Assembly: GCA_016184115.1 (NCBI GenBank)
Contig: JACPDH010000011.1
Coordinates: 49,937-113,936 of the forward strand
Source of the DNA: Acidobacteriota bacterium
GTDB taxonomy: Bacteria; Acidobacteriota; Thermoanaerobaculia; Gp7-AA8
DNA: 64,000 nt
Direction of reading: 5' to 3'
Shown in pieces: positions 44,740 through 53,249 of the stretch (positions within the stretch are counted from its first letter, which is position 1; the number at the start of each line of letters is the position of its first letter). The notes beneath the pieces were generated by a model that did no database searches, was not told the origin of the DNA, and was given only the letters and a program-made list of their open reading frames with translations. Position numbers and translations under genes: made by a program.

Positions 44740-47520
44740 TTGTCCTGGGTTTCGAGCAAGAAGTTGTCCGTGGCGGCGCTGCTTCTCGGCGCGCTGCTCA
44801 TCCCTGAAGCCGCCGCGTCGCTCCTCCCCACTGAGCGCGCGGCGCTCATCTCGTTCTACAACGCGACCGGCGGACCAGGCTGGATAAACAAGACGAACTG
44901 GCTGGGTCCCGAGGGCACGGAGTGCAATTGGTTCGGCGTTCGGTGCGACTACACCGGAACGAAGGTCCATGCGCTTGAGTTGGACAAGAACGGCTTGACG
45001 GGGACGCTTTCGTCGGCGGTGACAGCGCTCTCCGGCCTCTCCGCGCTCACACGCCTCGAGCTGCGCTCCAATGAGCTTCGAGGAACCATTCCTGAAGAGA
45101 TCGTGTCGATATCTACGCTCGACTATCTGGACGTGAGTGAGAATGTGCTGAGCGGCGCAATCCCCCTTCAGATTGGAAAGCTGGCCCAGCTCAGACTACT
45201 GTGGCTGTCGAACAACGACCTGAGCGGCCCCATCCCGACCTCACTCACGTGGCTCTCCAAGCTCCAGAACCTAGACCTCGGCTACAACCATCTCGAGGGA
45301 CGGATCCCTAATTCGATCGGCAGCCTGTCGATGCTGCGCTACCTAAAGCTCAACGCGAACCAACTTCACGGGGAAGTGCCAAGCTCGATCACCGCGCTCT
45401 CGGCACTCTGCTGTTTCGATAGTCTCGATCTCACCTTTAACGCGCTTCACGCGGATCCCTCGACCGACCTTTGGCTGCAGTCCAGGGAGTATGCATGGCC
45501 GTTCGGACAACTGCGTCCTCCAGTCGGCTTGGAGGCAAGCACGTCGACGCCGTCCACGTACGTGGCGCTCTGGTGGGATCCGCCGGCGCCCGATACGCTT
45601 TCCGGAACATGGTACGAGCTCTACGCCGACACTGGACGTGGCCCGGTCATGGTGCAGCGCACGGCGAACATCCACGACACGCTGATCCTCTTAACGGATC
45701 TGACACCAAGCACAACCTATACATTCACGGTCCGGAACGTTCGAGCAGCCGATTCGCTTAACCCAGGCAACGAACTCCGAAGCGATCCAACGCCGCCCGT
45801 GACGGTCAGAACAGCGCCGCCATTCCCATCGGTGTCGATCGGAGACGCGCGAGTCGACGAACGCGACGGTGGAGAAGTGTCGATTGCGTACTTCGACATC
45901 ACGTGCCTTGACAAGCCTGCGGACCGATCGATCAGCGTCTCGTACGAGACGGTCGACGGTACAGCGATTGCCGGCCAGGACTTTAGGAGAGTACCGCCCA
46001 CGAGACTCGAGTTCCCACCCGGGGTAAACGTGCAGACGGTGCAAGTCGTCGTGGTGGGGGACGACGTCAACGAAGGGTCGGAGTTCTTCCACGTGAAGTT
46101 GTCGGCGGCGCTCGGGGCGCGGATCGTCGACGGCGAAGGTACTGCGACGATCGTCGACAGCGACGGGCTTCGCGCGTCCGACGCGAGCGTCATCGAGGGG
46201 AGCTCGGGCACGACGCTGGCGCGGGTCGTCGTATCGCTTCCGGGACCGGCGCAAACTCATGTGTCTGCACGCTGGTCGACGGCAAACGGCTCTGCTGTGG
46301 CTCCGAGGGACTTCGCGGCCAGCGCCGGCACCATCGACATCGAAGTGGGTCAGACGTCGTCGACGATCGAGATTCCGGTGGTTGCTGACAGTGACCCTGA
46401 GAGTGACGAGTTTTTCTGGCTGATGCTCTCGCAGGCGATGGGAGCTCCGATTGAGGACGGTTCCGCCGAAGTCACGATCCTCGATGACGATGGCGCGCAA
46501 CCTGTTCGACCCGATCCAGTCATCAAGGTGACGGGATGCAGCATGGTCGGAGAGAGCTGCACCCTCGAGGTCGGCTCGGCGTCGTCCGCGGACGTGTCCG
46601 GCTGGATCGTGAAGTGGCTCGTCGACGATGTAGAGCGCTCGCAACTTCGGAAATGGAGTCCTTCGTTCGACCTCGCAGGCACGTACACCGTGTCTCTGAG
46701 AGCATCGAATGCTGGCGGGAATGCCGAGGCGCGCTCGACCCTTCGCGTCGAGCCGCTGCCGACGCCCTGTCCGCCAGACAGGCTCTGCCTCCTCGATGAC
46801 CGCTTCGAAGTCATGCTCGCGGCGACCGACGTTAGGTCGGGAGGATCCGGGATCGGTTTGCCGCTCACACAGAGTGAGCAGTCGGGCTATTTTTCGATTC
46901 CTGCATTGACATCGGATGCAGCGAATCCCGAGGTGTTCGTAAAGCTCCTCGACGGGCGGTTGCTGAATGGACACTTCTGGTTCTTCTTCGCCGGCCTGAC
47001 CGATTTCGAATACACGCTCACGGTGAACGACACCGAGGAGGGGACGTCGAAGATCTACACCAAGCCTGGCGGGCTCTCGAATGGAGGATTCGACGTCGGG
47101 AGCGGAGTTGCCGAGGAGACGTGTCGAGGCGAGGTCGACGGAACGCGGCTCCGAGCGCCGAGCACGGCTCCGTGCCAACGGAGCGACGACTCACTTTGTC
47201 TCGACGGAGCGCACTTCGCCGTCTCGTTGACGGCGCGCGATCCGAGAACCGGCGCGACGGGGTCAGGTTTGGCAATTCCCGAAAGCGACGTCTTCGGCTA
47301 CTTCTCGATTCCATCACTGACGAACGATCCAGGAAATCCAGAGGTCTTCGTGAAGATGCTCGACGGGCGTGCCGTGAACGGCTTCTGGTGGGTCTTCTAC
47401 AGCGGACTCACCGACTTCGAGTACACGATGATCGTGACCGACACGATCACTGGAGAGGTGCGTTCGTACACGAAGGCCGCGGGCAGCGCCTGTGGAGCAT
47501 TCGACGTCGACGCGTTCTGA
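44740..47520 (+). CDS. Secreted LRR / Fn3 / Calx-beta adhesin-like protein with Acidobacteriota-type C-terminal repeats
   Basis: 926 residues. Signal peptide about 1-27. LRRNT-like cap (about 28-75, ALISFYNATGGPGW and ECNWFGVRCD), about seven plant-type 24-residue LRRs (about 78-240, LxxLxLxxNxLxGxIP), Fn3-like domain (258-358), two Calx-beta domains (about 363-470 and 475-578; each ends ATIVDSDG or VTILDDDG), a PKD-like domain (about 590-660), and two C-terminal repeats of about 110 residues beginning LCLLDDRFEVMLAATD and LCLDGAHFAVSLTARD, each with VFVKxLDGRxxNGxFWxFxxGLTDFEYTxxV. Start TTG at 44740, six bases after GGAGG. Likely surface or extracellular binding role; no catalytic domain. 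Confidence 0.88.
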   Translation: MSWVSSKKLSVAALLLGALLIPEAAASLLPTERAALISFYNATGGPGWINKTNWLGPEGTECNWFGVRCDYTGTKVHALELDKNGLTGTLSSAVTALSGLSALTRLELRSNELRGTIPEEIVSISTLDYLDVSENVLSGAIPLQIGKLAQLRLLWLSNNDLSGPIPTSLTWLSKLQNLDLGYNHLEGRIPNSIGSLSMLRYLKLNANQLHGEVPSSITALSALCCFDSLDLTFNALHADPSTDLWLQSREYAWPFGQLRPPVGLEASTSTPSTYVALWWDPPAPDTLSGTWYELYADTGRGPVMVQRTANIHDTLILLTDLTPSTTYTFTVRNVRAADSLNPGNELRSDPTPPVTVRTAPPFPSVSIGDARVDERDGGEVSIAYFDITCLDKPADRSISVSYETVDGTAIAGQDFRRVPPTRLEFPPGVNVQTVQVVVVGDDVNEGSEFFHVKLSAALGARIVDGEGTATIVDSDGLRASDASVIEGSSGTTLARVVVSLPGPAQTHVSARWSTANGSAVAPRDFAASAGTIDIEVGQTSSTIEIPVVADSDPESDEFFWLMLSQAMGAPIEDGSAEVTILDDDGAQPVRPDPVIKVTGCSMVGESCTLEVGSASSADVSGWIVKWLVDDVERSQLRKWSPSFDLAGTYTVSLRASNAGGNAEARSTLRVEPLPTPCPPDRLCLLDDRFEVMLAATDVRSGGSGIGLPLTQSEQSGYFSIPALTSDAANPEVFVKLLDGRLLNGHFWFFFAGLTDFEYTLTVNDTEEGTSKIYTKPGGLSNGGFDVGSGVAEETCRGEVDGTRLRAPSTAPCQRSDDSLCLDGAHFAVSLTARDPRTGATGSGLAIPESDVFGYFSIPSLTNDPGNPEVFVKMLDGRAVNGFWWVFYSGLTDFEYTMIVTDTITGEVRSYTKAAGSACGAFDVDAF

Positions 47521-47717
47521 CGGTAGCTTCTTTGGAAGCGGAGTGGGGGCCGCGGGATGGGGCTCCCGCGTCCGCAGCCCAGCCCCCTTACAACGCTGCC
47601 GTACGCTCGACTTCGGGTGCGTCTTCGTACGCTCGATCTTGAGCCCTGCACCACGGAACGCCATGGCCCGGAGAAAAGGCCGGTCGTGACCTGAGACTCG
47701 GATCCTGGATCGTCCGC

Positions 47718-49018
47718 TCAGCCGCGCTTCTTCCGTTCCTCGCATATCTTGTCGAACCACTTCCGTACGTTGATCAGCCTCCATTCGTGCTTCGGCCTCT
47801 CCCATTCGAGGACGAAGTCGCGGCGCCGGAACTTCGGCCAGACGATTCCCTCGCCCTTGCCGCCGCCGAGGAGGACGTTTCCCTCGACGCCGAGCTTGCC
47901 GTCGGTGTCGAGCAGCCGGTCGAACGAGATCCGCTTGTCGGCGAAATGCGCGCAGGACTTCCCTTCGAGGCCCTTCACCGAGAGAATCTTGTCGACGCGA
48001 GCGAGCCATGACTTCATCTCGGCGAAGACGGCGAGCACGGCGGGAGTGTCGCGCATCCGGAGGGAGATAACCCTGGCCAGTTCCATCGATTCCGCGAATC
48101 GCACGCTGCCCCTGGTCACGCCTAACGGCATCCACCAGCCCGGCTCCACGGGAGCGCCTTCTCCAACGAGCTCGCCGTTGAAGAACTTCACCTCCGTGCC
48201 GTCGAGGACCACCTCAAGGTGTTTCAGTTGCTGCCCGAAATCTTCATGATCGCATCCATGTCGAGCTTGCAGTCGAGGTCGCGAAACCCGCCCGAGAGCG
48301 CGCGCCCGGTGATCTTGAGTCAGCCGTTCGCCGGCTTGTCCGGTCCCGTCGACACGAGCCGCTCGCGCCCCTGTCGAACTACAGACCGAGCGCCTCCGCG
48401 ATCCAGACGCCAAGGCCCGACACATCGGGCGTCTCCGAGTCGGGAAGCTCGATGACGGCGCGCACTACGTCGACCGGATTGCCGAGCCTGAAGTTGAGCG
48501 CGTCGACCTTTGCGACGAAGCTGCGCCCCTTCGCGATGGGAAGCTTGTCGCTCCCGCGCCCGAAGCAGAAGTCGTCGAGTACGAGCTCGACGTGCGTCGT
48601 GTCGCCCTTCCACGATACGTTGCGGTTGGAGGCGAGGTGACCGGAGCCGTTCGTCACGAGCTCCATGAAGTCGATTGGGAGATCGTCCGCTTTCACGTCA
48701 AGCGTCGATTGCGTTCGGCCGCCCTACGTTGATAGGAAGGTGCTCCGGAACGCCCGAGCCACTGAGGCCGTTCATCCATCCGGTGCCGGCGAAGAACGCC
48801 TGGAGCGGAGCGAGCGAACGGTTGCATACATGGACGTGGAGCGTCCCGGACAAATGTTTGGGTGGCTCCCAGTGTTGGTCGACACGCGGGTCGAGCGAGG
48901 TTATGCCACCGCGGAAGGTGAGGCTAACCCCCTGCGTTCCGGCGTCGTTGCCGCCGAGACTGACGCTCGCTGCGTTCCAGCGAAATCGCTGTCGCGAAGC
49001 TCCATCCTCTGATCACCG
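47718..49018 (-). pseudogene. Decayed coding region, several frames (unknown large beta-rich protein)
   Basis: Four protein-like segments lie head to tail on this strand but in shifted frames: about 48706-49018 (ASVSLGGNDAGTQGVSLTFR ... GSGVPEHLPINVGRPNAID), 48379-48711 (STLDVKADDLPIDFMELVTN ... VWIAEALGL), about 48234-48370 (LKITGRALSGGFRDLDCKL, with a stop just before it), and 47718-48260 (LKHLEVVLDGTEVKFFNGEL ... FDKICEERKKRG). Junctions need at least two frameshifts and one stop readthrough. The segments suit a repetitive beta protein such as AsmA/DUF-type envelope proteins, but I cannot name the family. Sequencing error cannot explain all breaks easily. The 197 bp between here and the LRR gene hold only a 7-bp GC hairpin (47551-47570). 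Confidence 0.6.
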
Positions 49019-49045
49019 ACTCGGCGGCGGGAGGGCGCGCACGCG

Positions 49046-49455
49046 TTCCCCTCCGGAAACCAGAGGAACGGCGGAATGGTGCGGGTCTTCCCCGACAACA
49101 CCGCCGCGGACCTCGATAACCCGCGCATCGAGAACATCACTGAGTGGCTCGCGAGGTATTGCGACAAGGCTGCCGGCATCGTCACGTACGCGCCCGCGAC
49201 CGACGCCACGCACGCCGCGATAACCGTTCACACGCAGAACCTGGGTGACGGGCCCTCGATCACCTCGTTGCATGCCGAGACGATGCGGTCAACCAATCTG
49301 GCCGTGCTAATGACTGGCGGGCTGACGGAGTCCAGGTCGACGTACCGGTGTGCGCGTTCGGCCCCGGCGCGACGCAGTTCGCTCGCGTTTCGGACGACTC
49401 GGAGCTCTTCTTCTACATCGTTGACGCGCTGCCGGGGAATTGCGGAGCGCCGTAG
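49046..49455 (+). pseudogene. Frameshifted C-terminal fragment of a secreted protein
   Basis: Frame one (about 49046-49320) reads NGGMVRVFPDNTAADLDNP, then ENITEWLARYCDKAAGIVTY and THAAITVHTQNLGDGPSIT. A different frame continues from about 49327 with GVQVDVPVCAFGPGATQFA, RVSDDSELFFYIVDALPGNC and a proper stop at 49453. One frameshift joins them. No start or signal peptide remains. Family unknown. Confidence 0.5.
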
Positions 49456-49524
49456 CCACTCGAACGGTCGATGCGCGCGACGACGCGCAAGTGTGTCGCG
49501 CCGACCGATGGTCGGAGCCGACGC

Positions 49525-49818
49525 CTAACCGCACCACGCGGACGTAAGGGCTGACGGGTGATCGAGGACATAGCCGTCCTCTACGTCACTCCACCGGATC
49601 ACCGCCCCATCGAGGTTGCGGTTCGCCATCTCGTCGAGCGCGATGGTCACGCCGTCGATCGACATCACGATGTCTCCCTCATACGGCGCGTCGGCGGAAG
49701 CGAGCCTGTACCCGCTTCCGCCGCAACCGGTGGTAAAGGAGATGCGCAGGATCTTGCCGTCGAGCTCGTCGGTGAGCGGCCCGAGTGCACCCGCGTCGAT
49801 CGAGATCGCGCCCGTCAT
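49525..49818 (-). CDS. HesB/IscA-like protein with altered cysteines
   Basis: 97 residues with the A-type Fe-S carrier fold pattern: ILRISFTTGCGGSGYRLASA, then VMSIDGVTIALDEMANRNLD, GAVIRWSDVEDGYVLDHPSA and C-terminal SAWCG. The canonical C-x(n)-C-G-C is reduced: the first Cys is shifted (GCGGSG rather than GGCSG) and only one Cys is at the end. Cluster binding is therefore uncertain. The ATG at 49818 overlaps the previous stop as ATGA. It closes the minus-strand lipoyl/ferredoxin unit. Confidence 0.75.
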   Translation of the reverse strand: MTGAISIDAGALGPLTDELDGKILRISFTTGCGGSGYRLASADAPYEGDIVMSIDGVTIALDEMANRNLDGAVIRWSDVEDGYVLDHPSALTSAWCG

Positions 49819-50309
49819 TCCGCGCCGTGGACGATCACGTCTTCGGCGTCCTCGCGGTCCAGCCAGTTCTTGTTGAGCTTCGCGAGCTCGAGCTCGCGCT
49901 CGAGGTAGGCGACGTGCGCGCGCTTCGTGGCGCCGAGGTAGTGATAGAGGTTCTTCTCCGTTGCAGGTGCGCTCTGCGAGAGCTCGGAAAGCTTCTTCTC
50001 CATCGTCCGTTCGCGCATGAGGAGCATCTCGAGCTTCTCGCGATCGGTCGCGTCACCCTCGAAGACGTCCTGGAAGCGAAGGTCGGAGCCGAGCGTCAGC
50101 GGCACGCGAACCGCGCCTGCGCGCAGATATCGGATCTCGAGCAGATCGCGGTTCAGGCGCTCGTCTTCGGCGAAGCGCTTGAACGTCGCTGCCGACATCG
50201 GGTTGTGAAGGATCTCTGCGAACTTCTGAAACTGCTTGTACGCCTCCACGGTGTACTGGAAGACGAACGCGAGCTGCTGGTCGTTCTCTGTCATCGTTGC
50301 GGTTGCCAT
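49815..50309 (-). CDS. Ferritin-like four-helix protein, ligands degenerate
   Basis: 164 residues, all-helical by composition. First helix pair: TVEAYKQFQKFAEIL and FKRFAEDERLNRDLLEIRYL, which resembles E-x(n)-ExxH of ferritin-like diiron proteins but with Asn in place of the His (EDERLNRD). The later part has LLMRERTMEKKLSELS and HYLGATKRAHVAYLEREL. Metal binding is doubtful; it may be a scaffold or a non-haem-iron relative. Start ATG at 50309 after GAGGTCCTCGAGA; MTEND at 50294 is an alternative. Between ferredoxin and IscA-like genes. Confidence 0.7.
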   Translation of the reverse strand: MATATMTENDQQLAFVFQYTVEAYKQFQKFAEILHNPMSAATFKRFAEDERLNRDLLEIRYLRAGAVRVPLTLGSDLRFQDVFEGDATDREKLEMLLMRERTMEKKLSELSQSAPATEKNLYHYLGATKRAHVAYLERELELAKLNKNWLDREDAEDVIVHGAE

Positions 50310-50323
50310 TCTCGAGGACCTCT

Positions 50324-50602
50324 CTACTCGATTTTCGCGACCTTCACGGTCACGTCGCCGAGGAGCTGCGCCTGACAGCTGAGCCGGAACGGCTCCTCGA
50401 GCTCTTTGTACGTTTCGTCGGGAGTCGGCGGCGAGAGATTCTCCCATCCTTCGACCACCTCGATGCGGCAGGTGCCGCACGCTCCGTCGCCTCCACAAAC
50501 CTGGCTGACGTTAACCCCCATCGCGTTCGCGCAGATGAGAATCCGTGATCCGGTATCGAACTCCTGACTGATTCCGGCATCCTGAAATGTCAGCTTCGGC
50601 AT
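50324..50602 (-). CDS. [2Fe-2S] plant-type ferredoxin
   Basis: 92 residues. Cluster ligands C36, C42, C45 (VCGGDGACGTC) and C76 (LSCQAQ) in the C-x5-C-x2-C ... C arrangement of plant/bacterial [2Fe-2S] ferredoxins. It starts 8 bases after the lipA stop. Likely electron donor; lipoyl synthase is the nearest redox partner, which needs two reductive SAM cleavages per product. Confidence 0.92.
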   Translation of the reverse strand: MPKLTFQDAGISQEFDTGSRILICANAMGVNVSQVCGGDGACGTCRIEVVEGWENLSPPTPDETYKELEEPFRLSCQAQLLGDVTVKVAKIE

Positions 50603-50610
50603 GCGGACCG

Positions 50611-51528
50611 CTATTCGGCGGGAGATTGTAGTGCACGGTGCGCCATATAGGAACTTCGTACGAGCGGCGCCGATTCGACGTGATGAAAACCGAGCGCCCG
50701 AGCCCGCTCTCCCAGCTGGGCAAACTCCTCGGGTGTGTAGTACTTCCTGACGGGGTGGTGCTCTCCGGTCGGGGCGAGATATTGGCCGAGGGTGAAGATG
50801 TCGACGCCGGATGCGCGAAGGTCGCGAGCGACCGCGATTACCTCGTCGTCCGTTTCGCCAAGCCCGAGCATGATGCTCGATTTCGTCAGCATCCCGGGGC
50901 TCCGCTCTTCGTGGGCCCAACGCAGGATGTCGAGCGAGCGCTCGTACTTCGCTACGGGGCGGACTTGCGCGTAAAGCCGTGGCACGGTCTCGATGTTGTG
51001 AGCCAGCACTTCCGGGTTCGACGCGATCACAACGCGGAGAGCCTCACGGTTCCCTTCGAGGTCAGAAATCAATACCTCGACTGCCGCGCCAGTCCTCACC
51101 CGAACCGCCTCGACCGTGCGTGCGAAGTGCGCCGCGCCGCCATCACTGAGGTCGTCGCGGTTCACCATCGTGATGACCGCGTGGCGAACGCCCATCTTCT
51201 CCACGGCCGCAGCGACACGCTCCGGCTCGTCTGACTCGACCTCGCGAGGTGTGCCGCGGCCGACAGCACAGAATGTGCAACGGCGAGTACAGATGTCGCC
51301 GAGGATCATGAACGTCGCCGTGCCGGCTCCCCAGCACTCGAAGATGTTCGGGCAGCGTGCTTCCTGGCAGACGGTGTTGAGCGCGAGATCGTTGATCAGG
51401 CCGGTCACAGGAAGCCGCTCGAGGTCCCCCGGAACGCGAATCTTGAGCCATGCGGGGCGGTGGCCCGCCCGCTTGTTCACGGGATTCGAAGTGTGCGGCG
51501 TATCGCCGGGAATGCCGGAGTCTCTCAT
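50611..51528 (-). CDS. lipA: Lipoyl synthase
   Basis: Radical-SAM enzyme that inserts two sulfurs into octanoyl groups on E2/GcvH, 305 residues. Auxiliary-cluster cysteines C54, C59, C65 (CQEARCPNIFEC) and SAM-cluster cysteines C80, C84, C87 (CTRRCTFC). The C-terminal serine ligand is in VRSSYMAHRAL. The ATG at 51528 overlaps the LipB-Nudix stop (ATGA). The order lipB-lipA is common; the ferredoxin, ferritin-like and IscA-like genes that follow are not. Confidence 0.97.
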   Translation of the reverse strand: MRDSGIPGDTPHTSNPVNKRAGHRPAWLKIRVPGDLERLPVTGLINDLALNTVCQEARCPNIFECWGAGTATFMILGDICTRRCTFCAVGRGTPREVESDEPERVAAAVEKMGVRHAVITMVNRDDLSDGGAAHFARTVEAVRVRTGAAVEVLISDLEGNREALRVVIASNPEVLAHNIETVPRLYAQVRPVAKYERSLDILRWAHEERSPGMLTKSSIMLGLGETDDEVIAVARDLRASGVDIFTLGQYLAPTGEHHPVRKYYTPEEFAQLGERARALGFHHVESAPLVRSSYMAHRALQSPAE

Positions 51529-52604
51529 CGGTCGCTCAGAATCGTCCGCCGGAGCAACTCGAGCGCTTCGCGGTCGTCGGACCAGCGAATCGCATCGAGG
51601 GCGGCTTCGATCGTAAACCACGCGCTCGCCGCGTGTTCTTCCGCATCGATTGCGACGGGGGCGTCAGCCGGTACGCGGGCCACGAATGTATGCTCGTCAG
51701 CGAATCTCGCGGACGAACCCTCGGGAAGATATGAGGCGTCAATCAGAAACGACTGAGTGAGGCCAAGCGGTGCGATTGGCGCCTCTAAGCCCGTTTCTTC
51801 GAACATCTCTCGTATTGCCGCATCGTGAGGAGTCTCGCCGGCCTCGATTCGACCCGTCACCGGCTGCCAGTTGCCGCCTGCTGACGGGGTTCGTCGGAGC
51901 AGCAGCACCCGTTCTCCGTCGTGGATCACGACCTTCACGACTGGCATTGCGTCCCGTCGTTCGACGATCTGGCGATCAAAGACATTGGCGAAGTGCCGCA
52001 CGATACTGTCGCGCACCGCGTCGAGCGGCGGCGCCTCACCGAGGAGACGCTGAAGCGACGTGACGCCGACGCCCTGCAGTCCGCACGGCGTGATGAGCTG
52101 GTAATGCGACATGTCGGGGGAGACGTTGAACGCGAATCCATGTGAGGTAACCCAGCGCGCGACGCGGACTCCGATCGCAGCGAGCTTGTCGGCCCCGACC
52201 CAGATGCCGCGGTTGATTTCCCAGCGCCGCGCGCTGACATCGAAGTCGCTCGCGGTGCGGATCAGCACCTCTTCGATCGACTCGACGTACTTCCGAATGT
52301 CGCGGCGACCTTCACCGAGGTGGATGATCGGGTAGCCTACGATTTGACCAGGGCCGTGGTAGGTGATGTCACCGCCGCGCGTCGTTTCGTAAAAGCGAAC
52401 GCCTCGCTGCGAGAGGAGCTCATTCGTCGCCAGCAGGTTGGATTGCTGCCCCGAGCGCCCCATCGTAATCACGGGCGGATGCTCGAGCAGCAGCAGCTGG
52501 TCGGGGATCTCGTCGCGCTGTCGCCGCGCTACCAGATCCTCCTGCATCCGCATCCCGTTCTCGTACGTGACGCGGTGGAGGCGCCGTACCTCACAGACTC
52601 TCAA
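51525..52604 (-). CDS. lipB: Fusion of octanoyltransferase LipB and a Nudix hydrolase
   Basis: 359 residues. Residues 1-215 are LipB (lipoyl(octanoyl) transferase): TTRGGDITYHGPGQIVGYP, the reactive lysine K140 (DKLAAIGVRVARWVTSHGFA) and cysteine C174 (TPCGLQGVGVTSL). Residues about 218-355 are a Nudix domain with the box GRIEAGETPHDAAIREMFEE plus TGL (251-273). Start TTG at 52604, 5 bases after GGAGGAG, overlapping the CPBP gene by 14 bases. The Nudix substrate is unknown; the joint suggests co-folding rather than a known pathway link. Confidence 0.93.
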   Translation of the reverse strand: MRVCEVRRLHRVTYENGMRMQEDLVARRQRDEIPDQLLLLEHPPVITMGRSGQQSNLLATNELLSQRGVRFYETTRGGDITYHGPGQIVGYPIIHLGEGRRDIRKYVESIEEVLIRTASDFDVSARRWEINRGIWVGADKLAAIGVRVARWVTSHGFAFNVSPDMSHYQLITPCGLQGVGVTSLQRLLGEAPPLDAVRDSIVRHFANVFDRQIVERRDAMPVVKVVIHDGERVLLLRRTPSAGGNWQPVTGRIEAGETPHDAAIREMFEETGLEAPIAPLGLTQSFLIDASYLPEGSSARFADEHTFVARVPADAPVAIDAEEHAASAWFTIEAALDAIRWSDDREALELLRRTILSDR

Positions 52605-53247
52605 CGTTTCTCCTCCCGGAGAGGTAGAGCCCCGTGGCGACGTCGTAAAGAAAGTGAACGATCACTGGCAAGAGAAGCGAGCCGGTCTTCAGCGCGAGGA
52701 ACTGGAATCCGAGCCCGAACACTGCAATCACGAACGCGCTCATCCAGCCCTGCGCGAGATGCGCTGCAGCGAAAACGATCGTGCCAATCAGCGCAGCAAG
52801 CCACCAGTTGTGCAGTTGCCCGTCGAGAAGCGTGAAGAGCACTCCTCGGTATGTGAGCTCCTCGCCGAACGCGGCAAATGCTGAGACGAAGATCCAGAAG
52901 ATCCGCTCTCCGAATGTGACAGGCACGATCATGTAGATGCGGTCGAGCGTATCGTCACTGCCAAAGCGTGTGGCGACGAGCATCGTCGCAAGCGCGGCGA
53001 GGAGCATGCCTCCCGCGAGCATCATGTGCGCCGTTTCGGGGCGCGGCGCGACCAGCAAGGCGATGCCATTCGCCGCGGCGACACCGAAGGAAAGCGCCAG
53101 CAGCACCGATTGCGTGATGACCCCTTCCAGGTAGAGGGGAACTCGAGGCAACCGAAGGCCGGCGTCGAGCTTGCGCTTACCCGCGAGCGCGAGCGCCGGC
53201 ACTCCAAGTCCGATCAGTGCGAGAAAGACGGCCGCGGAGGCAGTCAC
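52591..53247 (-). CDS. CPBP-family intramembrane glutamic/metallo-protease
   Basis: 218 residues with about seven hydrophobic segments. CPBP (Abi/Rce1-like) motifs: FGEELTYRGVLF (EExxxR, about 128-139), AAAHLAQGW (His), and HFLYDVATG (His/Asp) at the C-terminus. Start GTG at 53247, two bases after the E2 stop; CTG before it is not considered. Sits between E2 and lipB in the unit. The role there is not known. Confidence 0.82.
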   Translation of the reverse strand: MTASAAVFLALIGLGVPALALAGKRKLDAGLRLPRVPLYLEGVITQSVLLALSFGVAAANGIALLVAPRPETAHMMLAGGMLLAALATMLVATRFGSDDTLDRIYMIVPVTFGERIFWIFVSAFAAFGEELTYRGVLFTLLDGQLHNWWLAALIGTIVFAAAHLAQGWMSAFVIAVFGLGFQFLALKTGSLLLPVIVHFLYDVATGLYLSGRRNVESL

Positions 53248-53249
53248 GG

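Noticed and set aside
45691..47178. 495-residue minus-strand open frame inside the LRR gene
   Set aside because: Arg-rich, non-periodic antisense shadow of high-GC sequence; the plus frame has clear domains.
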